DNA of 64,000 bases from Rossellomorea marisflavi (GCF_009806575.1 NZ_CP047095.1:228001-292000); one strand, 5' to 3'; positions 9,276 to 19,460 are shown, counted from the stretch's first letter. Numbers and translations: made by a program. Notes: generated by a model from the sequence alone, not told the origin.

Positions 9276-9290
9276 GGAAAGCGCTTAACT
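9276..9290. promoter_or_regulatory. Operator/cre-like site upstream of iolG
   Basis: GGAAAGCGCTTAACT lies 39 bases before iolG. Its reverse complement matches the site at 1286-1300 almost base for base, beyond the palindromic core. I found no convincing -35/-10 pair here, so it may act as a roadblock on transcription from the lacI side or with an unrecognised promoter. Confidence 0.6.
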
Positions 9291-9328
9291 TAAAAGGCAT
9301 ATAGATAGGGAAAAGGGAGGAAGACAGA

Positions 9329-10357
9329 ATGGAAATGACAGTGGGTATTATAGGTGCAGGCAGGATCGGAAAGATCCACGTGGAAAACTTGAGGAAGTTG
9401 AGGAATGTGAAAGTGAAGAGCGTGTCAGATGTTCAGGTATCACACCTGCAGGACTGGGCAAAGGAGACGGGGATCGAACATCTGACAACGGATTACCGGG
9501 AGCTCCTTGCCGATTCGTCCATCTCTGTGATTTTCATCTGTTCCCCGACAAACACCCATGCCGATCTCATACGCGAGGCAGCAGAAGCAGGCAAACATAT
9601 CTTCTGCGAAAAGCCGGTCAGTTTCACCGTCGAAGAAACCGAAGCGGCACTGGCAGCGGTGAAAAGGGCGGGTGTGAAGCTCCAGGTAGGATTCAACCGG
9701 CGCTTTGACGCCAACTTCCAGAAGGTGCGCGAGCTGGTGAGCGAAGGGAAAGTCGGGACTCCGAATATCCTCCGTATCACATCAAGGGATCCGGAGCCGC
9801 CGAATGCTGCCTACATCCGTACATCAGGCGGTCTGTTCATGGATATGACCATCCATGATTTCGATATGGCCCGGTACATCATGGGGAGCGAAGTGGTCGA
9901 AGTCCATGCCCACGGTGCCGTCCTTGTGGATCCTGCCATCGGGGAAGCAGGAGACATCGATACGGCCATCGTCTCCCTGAAGTTTGCCAATGGTGCCCTC
10001 GGGGTCATCGAGAACAGCCGCCGAGCTGCTTACGGATACGATCAGCGCCTTGAAATCTTCGGAGATAAAGGAGCCGCCCAGGCTGAAAATGTAAGGGCTA
10101 ACACGGTGAAACTTGCAACGGAAGATTATGTGACGACGGAAAAACCGCTCTACTTCTTCCTTGAGCGTTACACCCAAGCGTATGTGGAAGAAGTGATCCA
10201 ATTCATCCAGGCCATCGAGAATGATGCGCCGGTGTCATGCTCTGGATTTGACGGGCTGCAGGCCGAACGGATTGCCAAAGCGGCCAGGACCTCCCTTGAA
10301 ACGGGCGTACCGGTCAAACTGACCCACGAAACGGTCAAAAGGAGTGAGATCGTATGA
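9329..10357 (+). CDS. iolG: Inositol 2-dehydrogenase
   Basis: 342 residues of the GFO/IDH/MocA family. GAGRIG at 9-14 binds NAD. The catalytic triad K95 (CEKP), D172 and H176 (MDMTIHDFDMAR) matches the known inositol dehydrogenase arrangement. It oxidises myo-inositol to 2-keto-myo-inositol in the cytosol, the first step of the iol pathway. It heads the iolG-C-A-D-E-B operon and overlaps iolC by four bases. The related scyllo-inositol or D-chiro-inositol activity cannot be excluded. Confidence 0.92.
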   Translation: MEMTVGIIGAGRIGKIHVENLRKLRNVKVKSVSDVQVSHLQDWAKETGIEHLTTDYRELLADSSISVIFICSPTNTHADLIREAAEAGKHIFCEKPVSFTVEETEAALAAVKRAGVKLQVGFNRRFDANFQKVRELVSEGKVGTPNILRITSRDPEPPNAAYIRTSGGLFMDMTIHDFDMARYIMGSEVVEVHAHGAVLVDPAIGEAGDIDTAIVSLKFANGALGVIENSRRAAYGYDQRLEIFGDKGAAQAENVRANTVKLATEDYVTTEKPLYFFLERYTQAYVEEVIQFIQAIENDAPVSCSGFDGLQAERIAKAARTSLETGVPVKLTHETVKRSEIV

Positions 10358-11355
10358 ACCCACTATCGTTTCATGAAGACCGTCCCTTCGACCTGATCGC
10401 AGTCGGCCGACTGTGCATCGATCTGAATGCGAATGAAACGAACCGTCCGATGGAAGAAACGAGCACCTTCACGAAATACGTCGGAGGATCACCTGCCAAT
10501 ATCGCCATCGGCTCTGCACGACTGGGCATGAAGACCGGCTTCATCGGAAAGGTATCCGACGACCAGATGGGCAGGTTCATCACCGGATACCTTGAGCGGA
10601 ATGGGATCGATACAGAAGGGGTGAAGATCGACAACACCGGAGCCGTGACGGGCCTTGCCTTCACGGAGATCAAAAGTCCGGAAGACTGCAGCATCCTGAT
10701 GTACAGGGACAATGTGGCCGACCTGCTCCTTCATCCGTCCGAGGTGAATGAAGCTTATATCAGAAGGTCCAAGGCCCTGCTCATCTCGGGAACGGCCCTT
10801 GCCCAAAGCCCGTCCCGTGAAGCGGTATTCCTCGCCCTGGAGTATGCGGTGAAGCATGATGTCACCGTGTTCTTCGATCTCGACTATCGGCCTTACACGT
10901 GGAAGGATGAAGCAGAAACGGCGGTCTATTATAACCTGGCTGCCGAGAAATGCGATTGCATCATCGGCACGCGTGAAGAGTTCGACATGATGGAACGGCT
11001 CCTGAACCGCACCGAATCGGATGATCACTACACGGCAACACGCTGGTTCTCCCATCGTGCGGACATCGTCGTCATCAAGCACGGAGGGGCGGGATCGATC
11101 GCCTATACGAAAGACGGGGGTTCACACCGAAGTGGGATCTTCCGGACGAATGTACTGAAGACGTTCGGAGCGGGAGATTCCTACGCCTCCGCCTTCATCC
11201 ACGGCCTGATGAAAGGAACGGATGTATCCGAAGCCATGAAGCGTGGAAGCGCATCGGCCTCGATCGTCATCTCCAGGCACAGCTGCTCCGACGCCATGCC
11301 GACAGAAGAAGAGCTTTTGGAACATATGGATTCAGCCTTATACGAAACAATCTAA
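10354..11355 (+). CDS. iolC: 5-dehydro-2-deoxygluconokinase
   Basis: 333-residue PfkB-family sugar kinase. The N-terminal block [17 protein letters not shown] and the C-terminal [11 protein letters not shown] (GAGD with catalytic Asp) are the two family signatures. It phosphorylates 2-deoxy-5-keto-gluconate (DKG) to DKG-6-phosphate. Translation is coupled to iolG through ATGA. The aldolase that should follow (IolJ) is absent from this cluster. Confidence 0.92.
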   Translation: MNPLSFHEDRPFDLIAVGRLCIDLNANETNRPMEETSTFTKYVGGSPANIAIGSARLGMKTGFIGKVSDDQMGRFITGYLERNGIDTEGVKIDNTGAVTGLAFTEIKSPEDCSILMYRDNVADLLLHPSEVNEAYIRRSKALLISGTALAQSPSREAVFLALEYAVKHDVTVFFDLDYRPYTWKDEAETAVYYNLAAEKCDCIIGTREEFDMMERLLNRTESDDHYTATRWFSHRADIVVIKHGGAGSIAYTKDGGSHRSGIFRTNVLKTFGAGDSYASAFIHGLMKGTDVSEAMKRGSASASIVISRHSCSDAMPTEEELLEHMDSALYETI

Positions 11356-11380
11356 TACAAGATGGAAAGGGAGAGGTAGC

Positions 11381-12844
11381 ATGACAGTGACAACCGTACG
11401 TACAGTGAAGAACTATATCGGGGGAAAGTGGATCGAATCAGCATCGGAGAATACGGAGACCGTCTACAACCCTGCCACCGGTGAAGAAATCGCCATCGTA
11501 AAGCTCAGTACGAGGGAAGAAGTGAATGAAGCGGTCGAAGTGGCGCATGAAGCGTTCAAGTCCTGGTCCCAAGTACCGGTGCCGAAACGCGGGCGCATCC
11601 TGTTCAAGTATCAGCAGCTCCTGGTCGAGCATTGGGATGAACTGGCGAAGCTTGTCACGATCGAGAACGGTAAGAGCTTCGCCGAAGCACACGGGGAAGT
11701 CCTCCGCGGCATCGAATGCGTCGAGTTTGCCGCAGGGATCCCGAACCTCATGATGGGCAAGCAGCTGCCTGACATCGCAGCCGGTTTGGAATCAGGCATG
11801 TACCGGTACCCGATCGGGGTCGTGGGCGGCATCACGCCGTTCAACTTCCCGATGATGGTCCCTTGCTGGATGTTCCCTCTCGCCATCGCCTGCGGGAATA
11901 CATTTGTCCTCAAGCCTTCCGAACGGACCCCGCTTCTTGCGGCAAGGCTTGCCGAGCTCTTCGAGGAAGCCGGTCTACCGAGCGGCGTATTGAATATTGT
12001 CAACGGGGCCCATGATGTCGTGAACGGCTTGATCGAAGAGAAGAAGGTAAAGGCGATCTCCTTTGTCGGCTCCCAGCCGGTCGCAGAACTCGTCTACAAG
12101 AAAGGAACAGAGAATCTGAAGCGTGTGCAGGCACTGTCAGGTGCGAAGAACCATTCCATCGTCCTGAAGGATGCGAACCTGGAAGTCGCCGTATCCCAGA
12201 TCACGGGAGCCGCCTTCGGTTCTGCCGGTGAACGCTGCATGGCCGCCGCAGTCGTCGCCGTAGAGGAGAGCATCGCCGACGCATTCATCGAGAAGCTGAA
12301 GCAGGCCGCAGACGACATCACGATCGGGAACGGTTTGGAAGAAGGCGTCTTCCTCGGGCCGGTCATCCGCCAGAATCATAAGGAACGCACATTGAGCTAT
12401 ATTGATTCCGGGATCTCACAAGGCGCGACCCTCCTCCGTGATGGCAGGAAAGACAAGGAGACGGAAGGGGAAGGATACTTCCTCGGACCGACGATCTTTG
12501 ATCATGTGACGCAGGAAATGAAGATCTGGCAGGATGAAATCTTCGCCCCTGTCCTTTCCGTCGTCAGGGTGAAGGACCTTACAGATGCCATCGACCTGGC
12601 CAATGCCTCTGCGTTCGCAAACGGTGCGTGCATCTATACGGATAGTGCCTCAGCCATCCGCCAGTTCAGGGAAACGATGGATTCAGGGATGCTGGGCGTC
12701 AATATCGGAGTGCCGGCACCAATGGCGTTCTTCCCGTTCTCCGGCTACAAGGATTCTTTCTACGGTGACCTTCATGCGAATGGAACCGACGGCTTGGAAT
12801 TCTATACAAGGAAGAAGATGGTCACGGCCCGTTACGTCAAATAA
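11381..12844 (+). CDS. iolA: Methylmalonate/malonate-semialdehyde dehydrogenase
   Basis: 487-residue aldehyde dehydrogenase of the MMSDH type, CoA-dependent. The catalytic cysteine is C286 in [12 protein letters not shown]. The family replaces the usual general-base Glu region, seen here as LSGAKNHS. It converts malonate semialdehyde, the end of the inositol route, to acetyl-CoA and CO2. The ATG at 11381 follows GGGAGAGGT. An open frame upstream to 11243 lies inside iolC and is ignored. An intrinsic terminator follows the stop and may lower expression of iolD-E-B. Confidence 0.93.
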   Translation: MTVTTVRTVKNYIGGKWIESASENTETVYNPATGEEIAIVKLSTREEVNEAVEVAHEAFKSWSQVPVPKRGRILFKYQQLLVEHWDELAKLVTIENGKSFAEAHGEVLRGIECVEFAAGIPNLMMGKQLPDIAAGLESGMYRYPIGVVGGITPFNFPMMVPCWMFPLAIACGNTFVLKPSERTPLLAARLAELFEEAGLPSGVLNIVNGAHDVVNGLIEEKKVKAISFVGSQPVAELVYKKGTENLKRVQALSGAKNHSIVLKDANLEVAVSQITGAAFGSAGERCMAAAVVAVEESIADAFIEKLKQAADDITIGNGLEEGVFLGPVIRQNHKERTLSYIDSGISQGATLLRDGRKDKETEGEGYFLGPTIFDHVTQEMKIWQDEIFAPVLSVVRVKDLTDAIDLANASAFANGACIYTDSASAIRQFRETMDSGMLGVNIGVPAPMAFFPFSGYKDSFYGDLHANGTDGLEFYTRKKMVTARYVK

Positions 12845-12849
12845 TGGAC

Positions 12850-12877
12850 GGGAGCGGCATTCGCCGCTTCCTTTTTT
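12850..12877 (+). terminator. Internal terminator in the iol operon
   Basis: GGGAGCGGC and GCCGCTTCC pair around an ATTC loop and are followed by six T. It lies between iolA and iolD in the same transcription direction and would give partial termination, or else mark a separate iolDEB transcript. Confidence 0.75.
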
Positions 12878-12913
12878 ATCATATGGAGTGAATAACAGAA
12901 GGAGGGAATCAGT

Positions 12914-14833
12914 ATGGAAACAATCCGACTGACCACTGCACAGGCCCTAGTAAAGTTCCTGAATGCGCAGTATGTCGAGTTTGATGGCAGGAAAGAGCGA
13001 TTCGTCAAAGGGGTCTTCACCATTTTCGGACATGGAAATGTCCTTGGCCTCGGGCAGGCACTCGAAGAGGATCCGGGTGAACTTGAGGTGTACCAGGGCA
13101 GGAACGAGCAAGGGATGGGCCATGCAGCCATGGCCTTCGCCAAGCAATCGAAACGGAAGCAGATCATGGCCTGCACCGCCTCGGTCGGTCCCGGTTCTGC
13201 CAATATGGTCACGGCTGCCGCCACGGCAACAGCCAACCAGATCCCGGTCCTGTACCTGCCGGGAGACGTCTTCGCCTCGCGCCAGCCCGATCCCGTCCTC
13301 CAGCAGATCGAGCAGACCCATGATCTTTCCATATCCACCAATGACGCGTTCCGTCCTGTCAGCAAATATTGGGACCGGGTGAACAGACCCGAGCAGCTCA
13401 TGCAGGCGATGCTGAACGCCATGCGCGTCCTCACCAACCCTGCAGACACAGGAGCCGTTACGATTTCACTGCCCCAGGATGTACAGGGGGAAGCATGGGA
13501 TTATCCACAATCATTCTTCCAAAAACGTGTCCATCGCATCGAGCGTCGCATGCCTTCCGTTGAAAGTGTAGAGGATGCCGTGGAATTGATCCGCTCTAAA
13601 AAGAGGCCCTTCATGATCCTAGGAGGAGGCGTCCGTTATTCGGAAGCAGGCGGGGCGTTCCTCCGATTCGCAGAAGCGTTCCGGATCCCCTTCGGTGAAA
13701 CCCAGGCAGGGAAGAGCGGGGTGCCGGGAAGTCACAGCCTGAATCTTGGAGGGGTGGGTGTGACCGGCAATGCAGCCGCCAACCTCCTCGCATCAAAGGC
13801 CGACCTGATCATCGGTGTGGGCACACGATTCACGGATTTCACCACCGGTTCCAAGGGATTGTTCCAGGAAGCAGACGTCCTCACGATCAACATCTCTGAT
13901 TTCCATGCCGGTAAGCTTGATGCGGTGAAGGTGGTCGCAGACGCAAAAGCTGGTCTTGAAGCCATTGCGTCGGGTCTTGGAAACTACCTGTCTTCCTATC
14001 AGGACGAAATTGAAGGAGCACGCGGGGAGTGGGAAGCAGAACTTCACCGCCTCCACCAGATCGATCCAGGTGATTCATTTACACCTGAAATCGCCGGACA
14101 GCTTGACGGGGAGCTTCCTCATTACAAAGAATCATTGAAGACGAATCTGGCTCAAACCGCGGTCATCGGGGCCGTCAACCGTCTCGTTGATGAGGATGCG
14201 GTGATCGTCGGTGCGGCGGGCAGCCTTCCGGGTGATCTTCAGCGTATGTGGGTTGCCAAGGAGGAGGACACCTACCATATGGAATACGGCTATTCCTGCA
14301 TGGGGTATGAAATCGCCGGGGCCCTGGGCGTGAAGCTTGCCGAGCCGGGCCGGGAAGTATATGCATTGGCCGGTGACGGGAGCTATCTCATGCTCCACAC
14401 GGAATTGATCACAAGCCTGCAGGAAAGGAAGAAGATCAATATCCTCCTCTTTGATAATGCCGGATTCGGCTGCATCAATAATCTTCAGATGGACAACGGG
14501 ATGGGAAGCTTCGCCACGGAGTTCCGCCATCGCAATCAGGCAAGCGGCCGCATGGATGGTCCTGTCATGACGATCGATTATGCAAAGGTCGCTGAAGGGT
14601 ACGGTGCCAAAACCTATTCCGTCCGCACCCTTGAAGAACTGGAAACGGCCATCAGGGATGCCAAGGATCAGCCGGTGAGCACCCTCATCGACATCAAAGT
14701 CCTGCCGAAGACCATGACCCATGGCTATGATTCCTGGTGGAACACAGGGGTTGCCGAAGTATCGGAAAAACAAAGCATCCGTGAAGCGTATGATCGGAAT
14801 CTGGCCAAACGTCAAACGGCGCGTCAGTATTGA
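12914..14833 (+). CDS. iolD: 3D-(3,5/4)-trihydroxycyclohexane-1,2-dione hydrolase
   Basis: 639-residue thiamine-diphosphate enzyme of the acetolactate synthase fold. It has the N-terminal pyrimidine-binding domain with the essential glutamate (YQGRNEQG), a middle domain and a C-terminal diphosphate domain with [12 protein letters not shown] to NAGFGCINN (GDG...N). It opens the cyclohexane ring to 5-deoxy-glucuronate. AGAAGGAGGGAATC precedes the ATG. It overlaps the region used for the iolE ribosome binding site. Confidence 0.93.
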   Translation: METIRLTTAQALVKFLNAQYVEFDGRKERFVKGVFTIFGHGNVLGLGQALEEDPGELEVYQGRNEQGMGHAAMAFAKQSKRKQIMACTASVGPGSANMVTAAATATANQIPVLYLPGDVFASRQPDPVLQQIEQTHDLSISTNDAFRPVSKYWDRVNRPEQLMQAMLNAMRVLTNPADTGAVTISLPQDVQGEAWDYPQSFFQKRVHRIERRMPSVESVEDAVELIRSKKRPFMILGGGVRYSEAGGAFLRFAEAFRIPFGETQAGKSGVPGSHSLNLGGVGVTGNAAANLLASKADLIIGVGTRFTDFTTGSKGLFQEADVLTINISDFHAGKLDAVKVVADAKAGLEAIASGLGNYLSSYQDEIEGARGEWEAELHRLHQIDPGDSFTPEIAGQLDGELPHYKESLKTNLAQTAVIGAVNRLVDEDAVIVGAAGSLPGDLQRMWVAKEEDTYHMEYGYSCMGYEIAGALGVKLAEPGREVYALAGDGSYLMLHTELITSLQERKKINILLFDNAGFGCINNLQMDNGMGSFATEFRHRNQASGRMDGPVMTIDYAKVAEGYGAKTYSVRTLEELETAIRDAKDQPVSTLIDIKVLPKTMTHGYDSWWNTGVAEVSEKQSIREAYDRNLAKRQTARQY

Positions 14834-14847
14834 TGGGAGGAAAAGAG

Positions 14848-15744
14848 ATGTTTAACGGGAGAGAGATCAAGCTGGCCATCGCCCCGATCGGATGGACCAA
14901 CGATGACATGCCGGAGCTCGGCGGAGAGGTCACCTTCGAGCAGTGCATCAGTGAAATGGCCCTGGCCGGATTCCAGGGAAGCGAAGTGGGGAATAAATAC
15001 CCCCGTGATCCGGATCAGCTGAGGAAGGCCCTTGACCTCAGGGGGCTGTCCATTGCGAGTGCATGGTTCAGCGCGCACCTGACTACGGATGGGTATGAGC
15101 GCACCGCTACTGAATTCAGTGCCCACCGTGATTTCCTTCATGAAATGGGGGCAAAGGTCATCGTCGTCAGCGAGCAGGGGAAGAGCATCCAGGGACAGAT
15201 GGATGTACCGCTATTCGACCATAAGCCGGTCTTTAACGAGGAAGAATGGGAACTCCTCACTGACGGGCTCAATCGGCTTGGAAGCCTTGCAGCAGAAAAA
15301 GGGATGAAGCTCGTTTATCACCACCATATGGGAACGGGCGTCCAGACAACCGATGAGATCAGAAAGCTCATGGAACGGACCGATCCCGCCAACGTGTCCC
15401 TTTTGTATGATACAGGTCACCTCGCGTTTTCAGGAGAAGATCCCCTTGTGATCCTTGAAGACTATATGGACCGGATCCATCATGTCCATCTGAAGGATGT
15501 CAGAGCGGAAGTCGTCGAGAGGGTGAAGCGGGAGAAATGGAGCTTCCTCCAGGCCGTGAAGGCAGGGGCATTCACCGTCCCCGGCGATGGAAGCATCGAC
15601 TTCCGCCCTGTCTTCGGATTGATCGCGGAAGGTGCGTATGAAGGGTGGTTCGTCGTCGAAGCAGAACAGGACCCGGCCATCGCCAACCCCCTGGAGTATG
15701 CCATCAAAGCAAGGGGCTATATCAGGGAAACGGCAGGCATCTAG
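14848..15744 (+). CDS. iolE: 2-keto-myo-inositol dehydratase
   Basis: 298-residue TIM-barrel protein of the xylose-isomerase/AP-endonuclease-2 superfamily. It dehydrates 2-keto-myo-inositol to trihydroxycyclohexane-dione. Metal ligands are visible in [18 protein letters not shown] and HVHLKDV. The start is ATG 14848, seven bases after GGGAGG. Upstream in-frame TTG/ATG codons overlap the end of iolD and lack a ribosome site. Confidence 0.92.
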   Translation: MFNGREIKLAIAPIGWTNDDMPELGGEVTFEQCISEMALAGFQGSEVGNKYPRDPDQLRKALDLRGLSIASAWFSAHLTTDGYERTATEFSAHRDFLHEMGAKVIVVSEQGKSIQGQMDVPLFDHKPVFNEEEWELLTDGLNRLGSLAAEKGMKLVYHHHMGTGVQTTDEIRKLMERTDPANVSLLYDTGHLAFSGEDPLVILEDYMDRIHHVHLKDVRAEVVERVKREKWSFLQAVKAGAFTVPGDGSIDFRPVFGLIAEGAYEGWFVVEAEQDPAIANPLEYAIKARGYIRETAGI

Positions 15745-15765
15745 AACAGAAGGAGGAGAATCACC

Positions 15766-16554
15766 ATGTATGAAAAGCTCGGAGAATTACAGCAAGGATA
15801 CAATACCGTCACGGATATGGACTCCAAGCATCCGGATATGCTGCAGGATATCGGGGTGTACCGGCTGAGTGCCGGAGACAGGGAAACCCTGCATGACGAA
15901 GGGAAGGAAACCGCGGTACTCCTCATGGAAGGATCCATCACCCTGGAGTGGAACGGACACGTTCAGGACATCAGCCGGGGAAGTGTGTTCGATGAAGATC
16001 CGTGGTGCCTCCACGTCCCGAAAGGCGTCCAGGTCATCGTGACGGCCAAAGGGGAGAGCGAAGTGCTGGTGCAGAAGACCGATAACGCCGCAGACTTTGC
16101 ACCGAAGCTTTATACGCCCGAGGATTGCTCGAGCACGGTGGCGGGAGAAGGCGTATGGAACGGGACCGCTGAGCGCGTGATCCGTACCATCTTTGATCAC
16201 GGTAACGCTCCCTATTCGAATCTCGTCATCGGCGAAGTGATCTCCTATCCAGGAAGGTGGTCGAGCTATCCCCCCCATCATCATGATCAGCCAGAGGTGT
16301 ACTACTATAAGTTCGACCGCCCCCAAGGATTCGGCTGCGCCATGGTCGGACCCGACGCCCACCGCGTCGAGCACAACAGCTATATCACCATTCCCGGCAG
16401 CCTGGATCATCCCCAGGCGACGGCACCGGGTTACGCCATGTACTTCTGCTGGATGATCCGTCACCTCGACGACAATCCGTGGACGGAACGGATCATGGAA
16501 GAGGAGCATGCATGGCTCTTGGAAGAAAACGCAAAGATCTGGCCGGACCGATAA
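15766..16554 (+). CDS. iolB: 5-deoxy-glucuronate isomerase
   Basis: 262-residue bicupin. The metal site is in SYPPHHHDQPEVYYY of the C-terminal cupin, with a later histidine in GSLDHPQATAPGY. It converts 5-deoxy-glucuronate to 2-deoxy-5-keto-gluconate. AGAAGGAGG precedes the ATG. It is the last gene of the iol operon and is followed by a terminator. No iolT/iolF transporter, iolH, iolI, iolJ or iolR lies in the cluster. Confidence 0.92.
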   Translation: MYEKLGELQQGYNTVTDMDSKHPDMLQDIGVYRLSAGDRETLHDEGKETAVLLMEGSITLEWNGHVQDISRGSVFDEDPWCLHVPKGVQVIVTAKGESEVLVQKTDNAADFAPKLYTPEDCSSTVAGEGVWNGTAERVIRTIFDHGNAPYSNLVIGEVISYPGRWSSYPPHHHDQPEVYYYKFDRPQGFGCAMVGPDAHRVEHNSYITIPGSLDHPQATAPGYAMYFCWMIRHLDDNPWTERIMEEEHAWLLEENAKIWPDR

Positions 16555-16585
16555 GTTGCTCTATATAAAAACTGTATAATCTTGT

Positions 16586-16629
16586 AAAATAGGACTATAT
16601 CCGATTCATGGGTGCAGTCCTATTTTTCT
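16586..16629 (+). terminator. Terminator of the iol operon
   Basis: An 11-bp perfect stem (16586-16596 with 16616-16626), 19-base loop and T-rich 3' arm lie just after iolB. Confidence 0.75.
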
Positions 16630-16672
16630 GATTGTCGGGGTGGGAAAATGATGGATAGGAGATGGGGAGAAG

Positions 16673-17404
16673 ATGAATAGATTGATTCTGCTTGCTTGCA
16701 CACTGCTTCTATTCTTTATTTTGACCGCTTTCGAGTCTGAAAGAGAAGGAGAGTCCATCAAGCAATATGCCGAGGATCATGCCGTCCAAGATGTGCTGGA
16801 TACCGTAAGATCGGGGGATCATGCCGATTATCACTTTTCCACCAGCGAAGACATCCGGGTAGGCCTGTTCCAGCCATCATGGAGTTACGGGGAGGCGTTC
16901 ATTGATCAAGAGAGTAGTGATGCCCTTGAACAAACAGATGAATGGTATGCTGTCGTGTATCAGGACGGCAAGCCTGTGAACGTCATGGCTGCTTCGAAGA
17001 ATGAGAACGGGAAATACGCATTCATGGGTATCGGATTCGGTCAAGATCTGGCCGTCGCCCTGGACACGGCAGGGACCGAGGCAGGAAAACTGGTCTACGA
17101 GTTTCCTGCCGATGCTTGGTTCATGATTGACGAAGATAGCGTGCATGGCCTCAATAAGCAGGCGGAGTCCGTGATGGGAAAAGGGGATTGGAGTCTTTCC
17201 CGTTACATGGAGTATGTTCATGGGCGATACAGTGATCCGGAAGTGAGTATGGAGCACGGACAGAATACCGCCACGGGCGGAGCCGGATTGCTTCCGGACC
17301 AAGATGAAGTGGAACGTTCCGGTCTCCTGTATGTCGGCCTGGGCATTCTGTTCATAGTGGGAGTCTTGATGACGTCTAGAATGAAGAGAAAAAGATCTTC
17401 TTAA
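16673..17404 (+). CDS. Membrane-anchored extracytoplasmic protein, unknown
   Basis: 243 residues that I do not recognise. An N-terminal hydrophobic segment (3-19) acts as signal or anchor. An acidic extracytoplasmic domain follows (about 25-215, with DEWYAVVYQDGKPVNVMAA). A C-terminal membrane helix (about 216-233) ends in a basic RMKRKRSS tail. The layout N-signal, outside domain, C-anchor suggests a type I surface protein. GGGGAGAAG precedes the ATG. It stands alone between the iol terminator and the GNAT gene. Confidence 0.7.
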   Translation: MNRLILLACTLLLFFILTAFESEREGESIKQYAEDHAVQDVLDTVRSGDHADYHFSTSEDIRVGLFQPSWSYGEAFIDQESSDALEQTDEWYAVVYQDGKPVNVMAASKNENGKYAFMGIGFGQDLAVALDTAGTEAGKLVYEFPADAWFMIDEDSVHGLNKQAESVMGKGDWSLSRYMEYVHGRYSDPEVSMEHGQNTATGGAGLLPDQDEVERSGLLYVGLGILFIVGVLMTSRMKRKRSS

Positions 17405-17441
17405 TCTCATAAAATGGAACATTGAAATCTGGAGGTAGCAT

Positions 17442-17894
17442 ATGACAACCCAATGGCAAGAAATCACCATCATCAAAGGAGAAGAAATCGATCTCCATCT
17501 CGTTAAAACCGTACCGGGCAACCCGGCAAAGAATTGGGTCCCGGCCTATCACTTCAACATGGCCCTGAAGGGTTCGGACACGCCGATCGGGGTCATCGAT
17601 CTCCGCATCGGTCATAACGAGAACCTCTACTATGGAGGGCATATCGGCTATGCCGTCCATTCCGAGCATCGGGGCCATCACTATGCAGGGAAGGCGGTGC
17701 TCCTGTTGAAGGAACTTGCACTCGCACACGGGATGGAAAAGGTGACGATCACCTGCAACCCCGACAACCTCCCGTCCAGGAAGACGTGTGAATATGTGGG
17801 AGCGGAGCTGAAGGGAATCGTAGCCGTCCCTCCCCATAATGATCTGTACCAGCGCGGGGAAAAGGAAAAATGCATCTATGAGTTGGTTTGGTAG
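17442..17894 (+). CDS. GNAT-family N-acetyltransferase
   Basis: 150 residues. The acetyl-CoA-binding block is HRGHHYAGKAVLLLKELA, followed by the late strand KVTITCNPDNLPSRKTCEYVGAEL typical of RimI-like and small-molecule GNATs. GGAGGT lies at a good distance from ATG. The substrate cannot be predicted. Confidence 0.85.
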   Translation: MTTQWQEITIIKGEEIDLHLVKTVPGNPAKNWVPAYHFNMALKGSDTPIGVIDLRIGHNENLYYGGHIGYAVHSEHRGHHYAGKAVLLLKELALAHGMEKVTITCNPDNLPSRKTCEYVGAELKGIVAVPPHNDLYQRGEKEKCIYELVW

Positions 17895-17957
17895 AATAAT
17901 AGGCAATCAATTCGTTCAAACGTTTGTTTAATTTCAATTGTAGGGAGAGCATGTATT

Positions 17958-18626
17958 ATGAAGAAAACCGTCATCTTTGATATGGACGGAACATTATTCC
18001 AGACAAATAAAATCCTCGAGGCGTCCCTCGTGGATACGTTCGATCATCTTACCCGTGCCGGCAAATGGCAAGGGACCGCTCCTTTGAAGGAGTATCAGGA
18101 CATCATGGGAGTCCCTCTTCCGAAAGTATGGGAGACGTTGATGCCCAATCATTCAGAAGTGGACCGCAACGAAACGGATCGGTACTTCCTCGAGAGCCTG
18201 ATCGCCAACATCCACGGGGGAAAAGGTGAGCTGTATCCGAACGTGGCCGAGCTTTTTGAACGATTGGATGCGGGTGGCTGTGCCATCTACATAGCCAGTA
18301 ACGGGTTGAAAAGGTATCTGGCTGCCATCGTGGACCACTATAAGCTCGACCGCTGGGTTGCAGGAGTCTACAGCATCGAGGAAATCGACTCCCTGAATAA
18401 ATCCGACCTGGTCGGAGCCATCCTGGCAGAGGCGGGGAACGGACCTGCCGTGATGGTCGGGGACCGCCTGTCCGATTTCAACGCAGGGCGTGATAACAAC
18501 ATCCCGTCCATCGGCTGCAGGTTCGACTTTGCCCGGGAGGAAGAGTTGGCATGTGCCGACTATGTCATCGATAATCTGTTGGATGTAGTGGAGATCATGA
18601 ACAAGACTGAATATGTAACGGAGTGA
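17958..18626 (+). CDS. HAD-superfamily hydrolase, phosphoglycolate phosphatase-like
   Basis: 222 residues with motif I DMDGTLFQT (nucleophile and acid Asp at 8 and 10), motif II in IYIASNG, motif III lysine and motif IV VMVGDRLSDFNAG. It has the alpha-helical cap of subclass I and removes phosphate from a small metabolite in the cytosol. The short gap before it contains the palindrome CAAACGTTTG (17917-17926). A strong terminator follows directly. Confidence 0.87.
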   Translation: MKKTVIFDMDGTLFQTNKILEASLVDTFDHLTRAGKWQGTAPLKEYQDIMGVPLPKVWETLMPNHSEVDRNETDRYFLESLIANIHGGKGELYPNVAELFERLDAGGCAIYIASNGLKRYLAAIVDHYKLDRWVAGVYSIEEIDSLNKSDLVGAILAEAGNGPAVMVGDRLSDFNAGRDNNIPSIGCRFDFAREEELACADYVIDNLLDVVEIMNKTEYVTE

Positions 18627-18632
18627 TAGGTG

Positions 18633-18667
18633 GATCCTGATTCTGAATGAATCGGGATCTTTTTTTG
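18633..18667 (+). terminator. Terminator after the HAD gene
   Basis: Arms 18633-18643 and 18649-18659 pair over ten of eleven positions around a five-base loop and are followed by seven or more T. Confidence 0.88.
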
Positions 18668-18739
18668 TTTATCCGACATCCCCCTGACACATTCGCTCCC
18701 TACAATACAACTATAGACCAAGCGAAAGGAGGAACGAAT

Positions 18740-19423
18740 ATGAGTCAAATCGGAAGAAAAGAACTGAAATTCGCCATTTCCATCCCGGAATATCACATCC
18801 TGATCCATAAGCTCAAGTGGCTGATGACGAGGGATGAGCATGCCGGACGGGACGGGAAGTACCATATACGAAGCGCTTATTTCGATAATATGGACGACCG
18901 GATCCTGACGGAGAAGAAGGAAGGCTACCTGAACCGTGATAAGTACCGGGTGAGGATCTACAACCTCTCCACGTCCGTGATCCACCTTGAGCGGAAGAGC
19001 AAGCGGAACAATCAGACGTTCAAAACGAAATGCCCGTTGACCCGGAAGGAATATGAAGCCATCCGCCGGGGAGAAACGGAGTGGATGGAGGATGACATGC
19101 GGCCCCTCATCCGCGATCTTCACGGGGAGATGACGAGACGGTTGATCAAGCCGGTGGCGGTCGTCGATTATGAGCGGGAAGCCTACACCTATCCGTATGG
19201 AAATGTCAGGATCACCTTTGATCAGAATATCCGCACGAGCCTGAGGAATACGGCGATGTTCGACCGGAACCTGCCCATGGTACCGGTCATGGAAGAGCCC
19301 CTCATCATCCTTGAGGTGAAGTTCGATGAATATATCCCGGATATGATCAAATATGCCCTGCAGGCAGTGGATACAAGAACGGAAGCCTACTCGAAGTATC
19401 AGCTCAGCAGGATGTTTGGCTAA
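18740..19423 (+). CDS. VTC-domain polyphosphate polymerase-like protein
   Basis: 227 residues that form one VTC catalytic domain, the tunnel fold of yeast Vtc4 that makes polyphosphate from ATP. Basic tunnel-lining segments are visible: KYRVRIYN, HLERKSKRNNQTFKTK, VDYEREAY, FDQNIR and the acidic ILEVKFDEY. It has no membrane segment; the adjacent DUF4956 protein probably supplies the membrane part. ATG 18740 follows AAAGGAGG; the longer open frame overlaps the preceding terminator. It is the first gene of a three-gene cassette with DUF4956 and CotH. Activity is inferred from the fold. Confidence 0.85.
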   Translation: MSQIGRKELKFAISIPEYHILIHKLKWLMTRDEHAGRDGKYHIRSAYFDNMDDRILTEKKEGYLNRDKYRVRIYNLSTSVIHLERKSKRNNQTFKTKCPLTRKEYEAIRRGETEWMEDDMRPLIRDLHGEMTRRLIKPVAVVDYEREAYTYPYGNVRITFDQNIRTSLRNTAMFDRNLPMVPVMEEPLIILEVKFDEYIPDMIKYALQAVDTRTEAYSKYQLSRMFG

Positions 19424-19460
19424 ATCAAAAAATTGAATATGAAAGATGAGGTACACCAAC

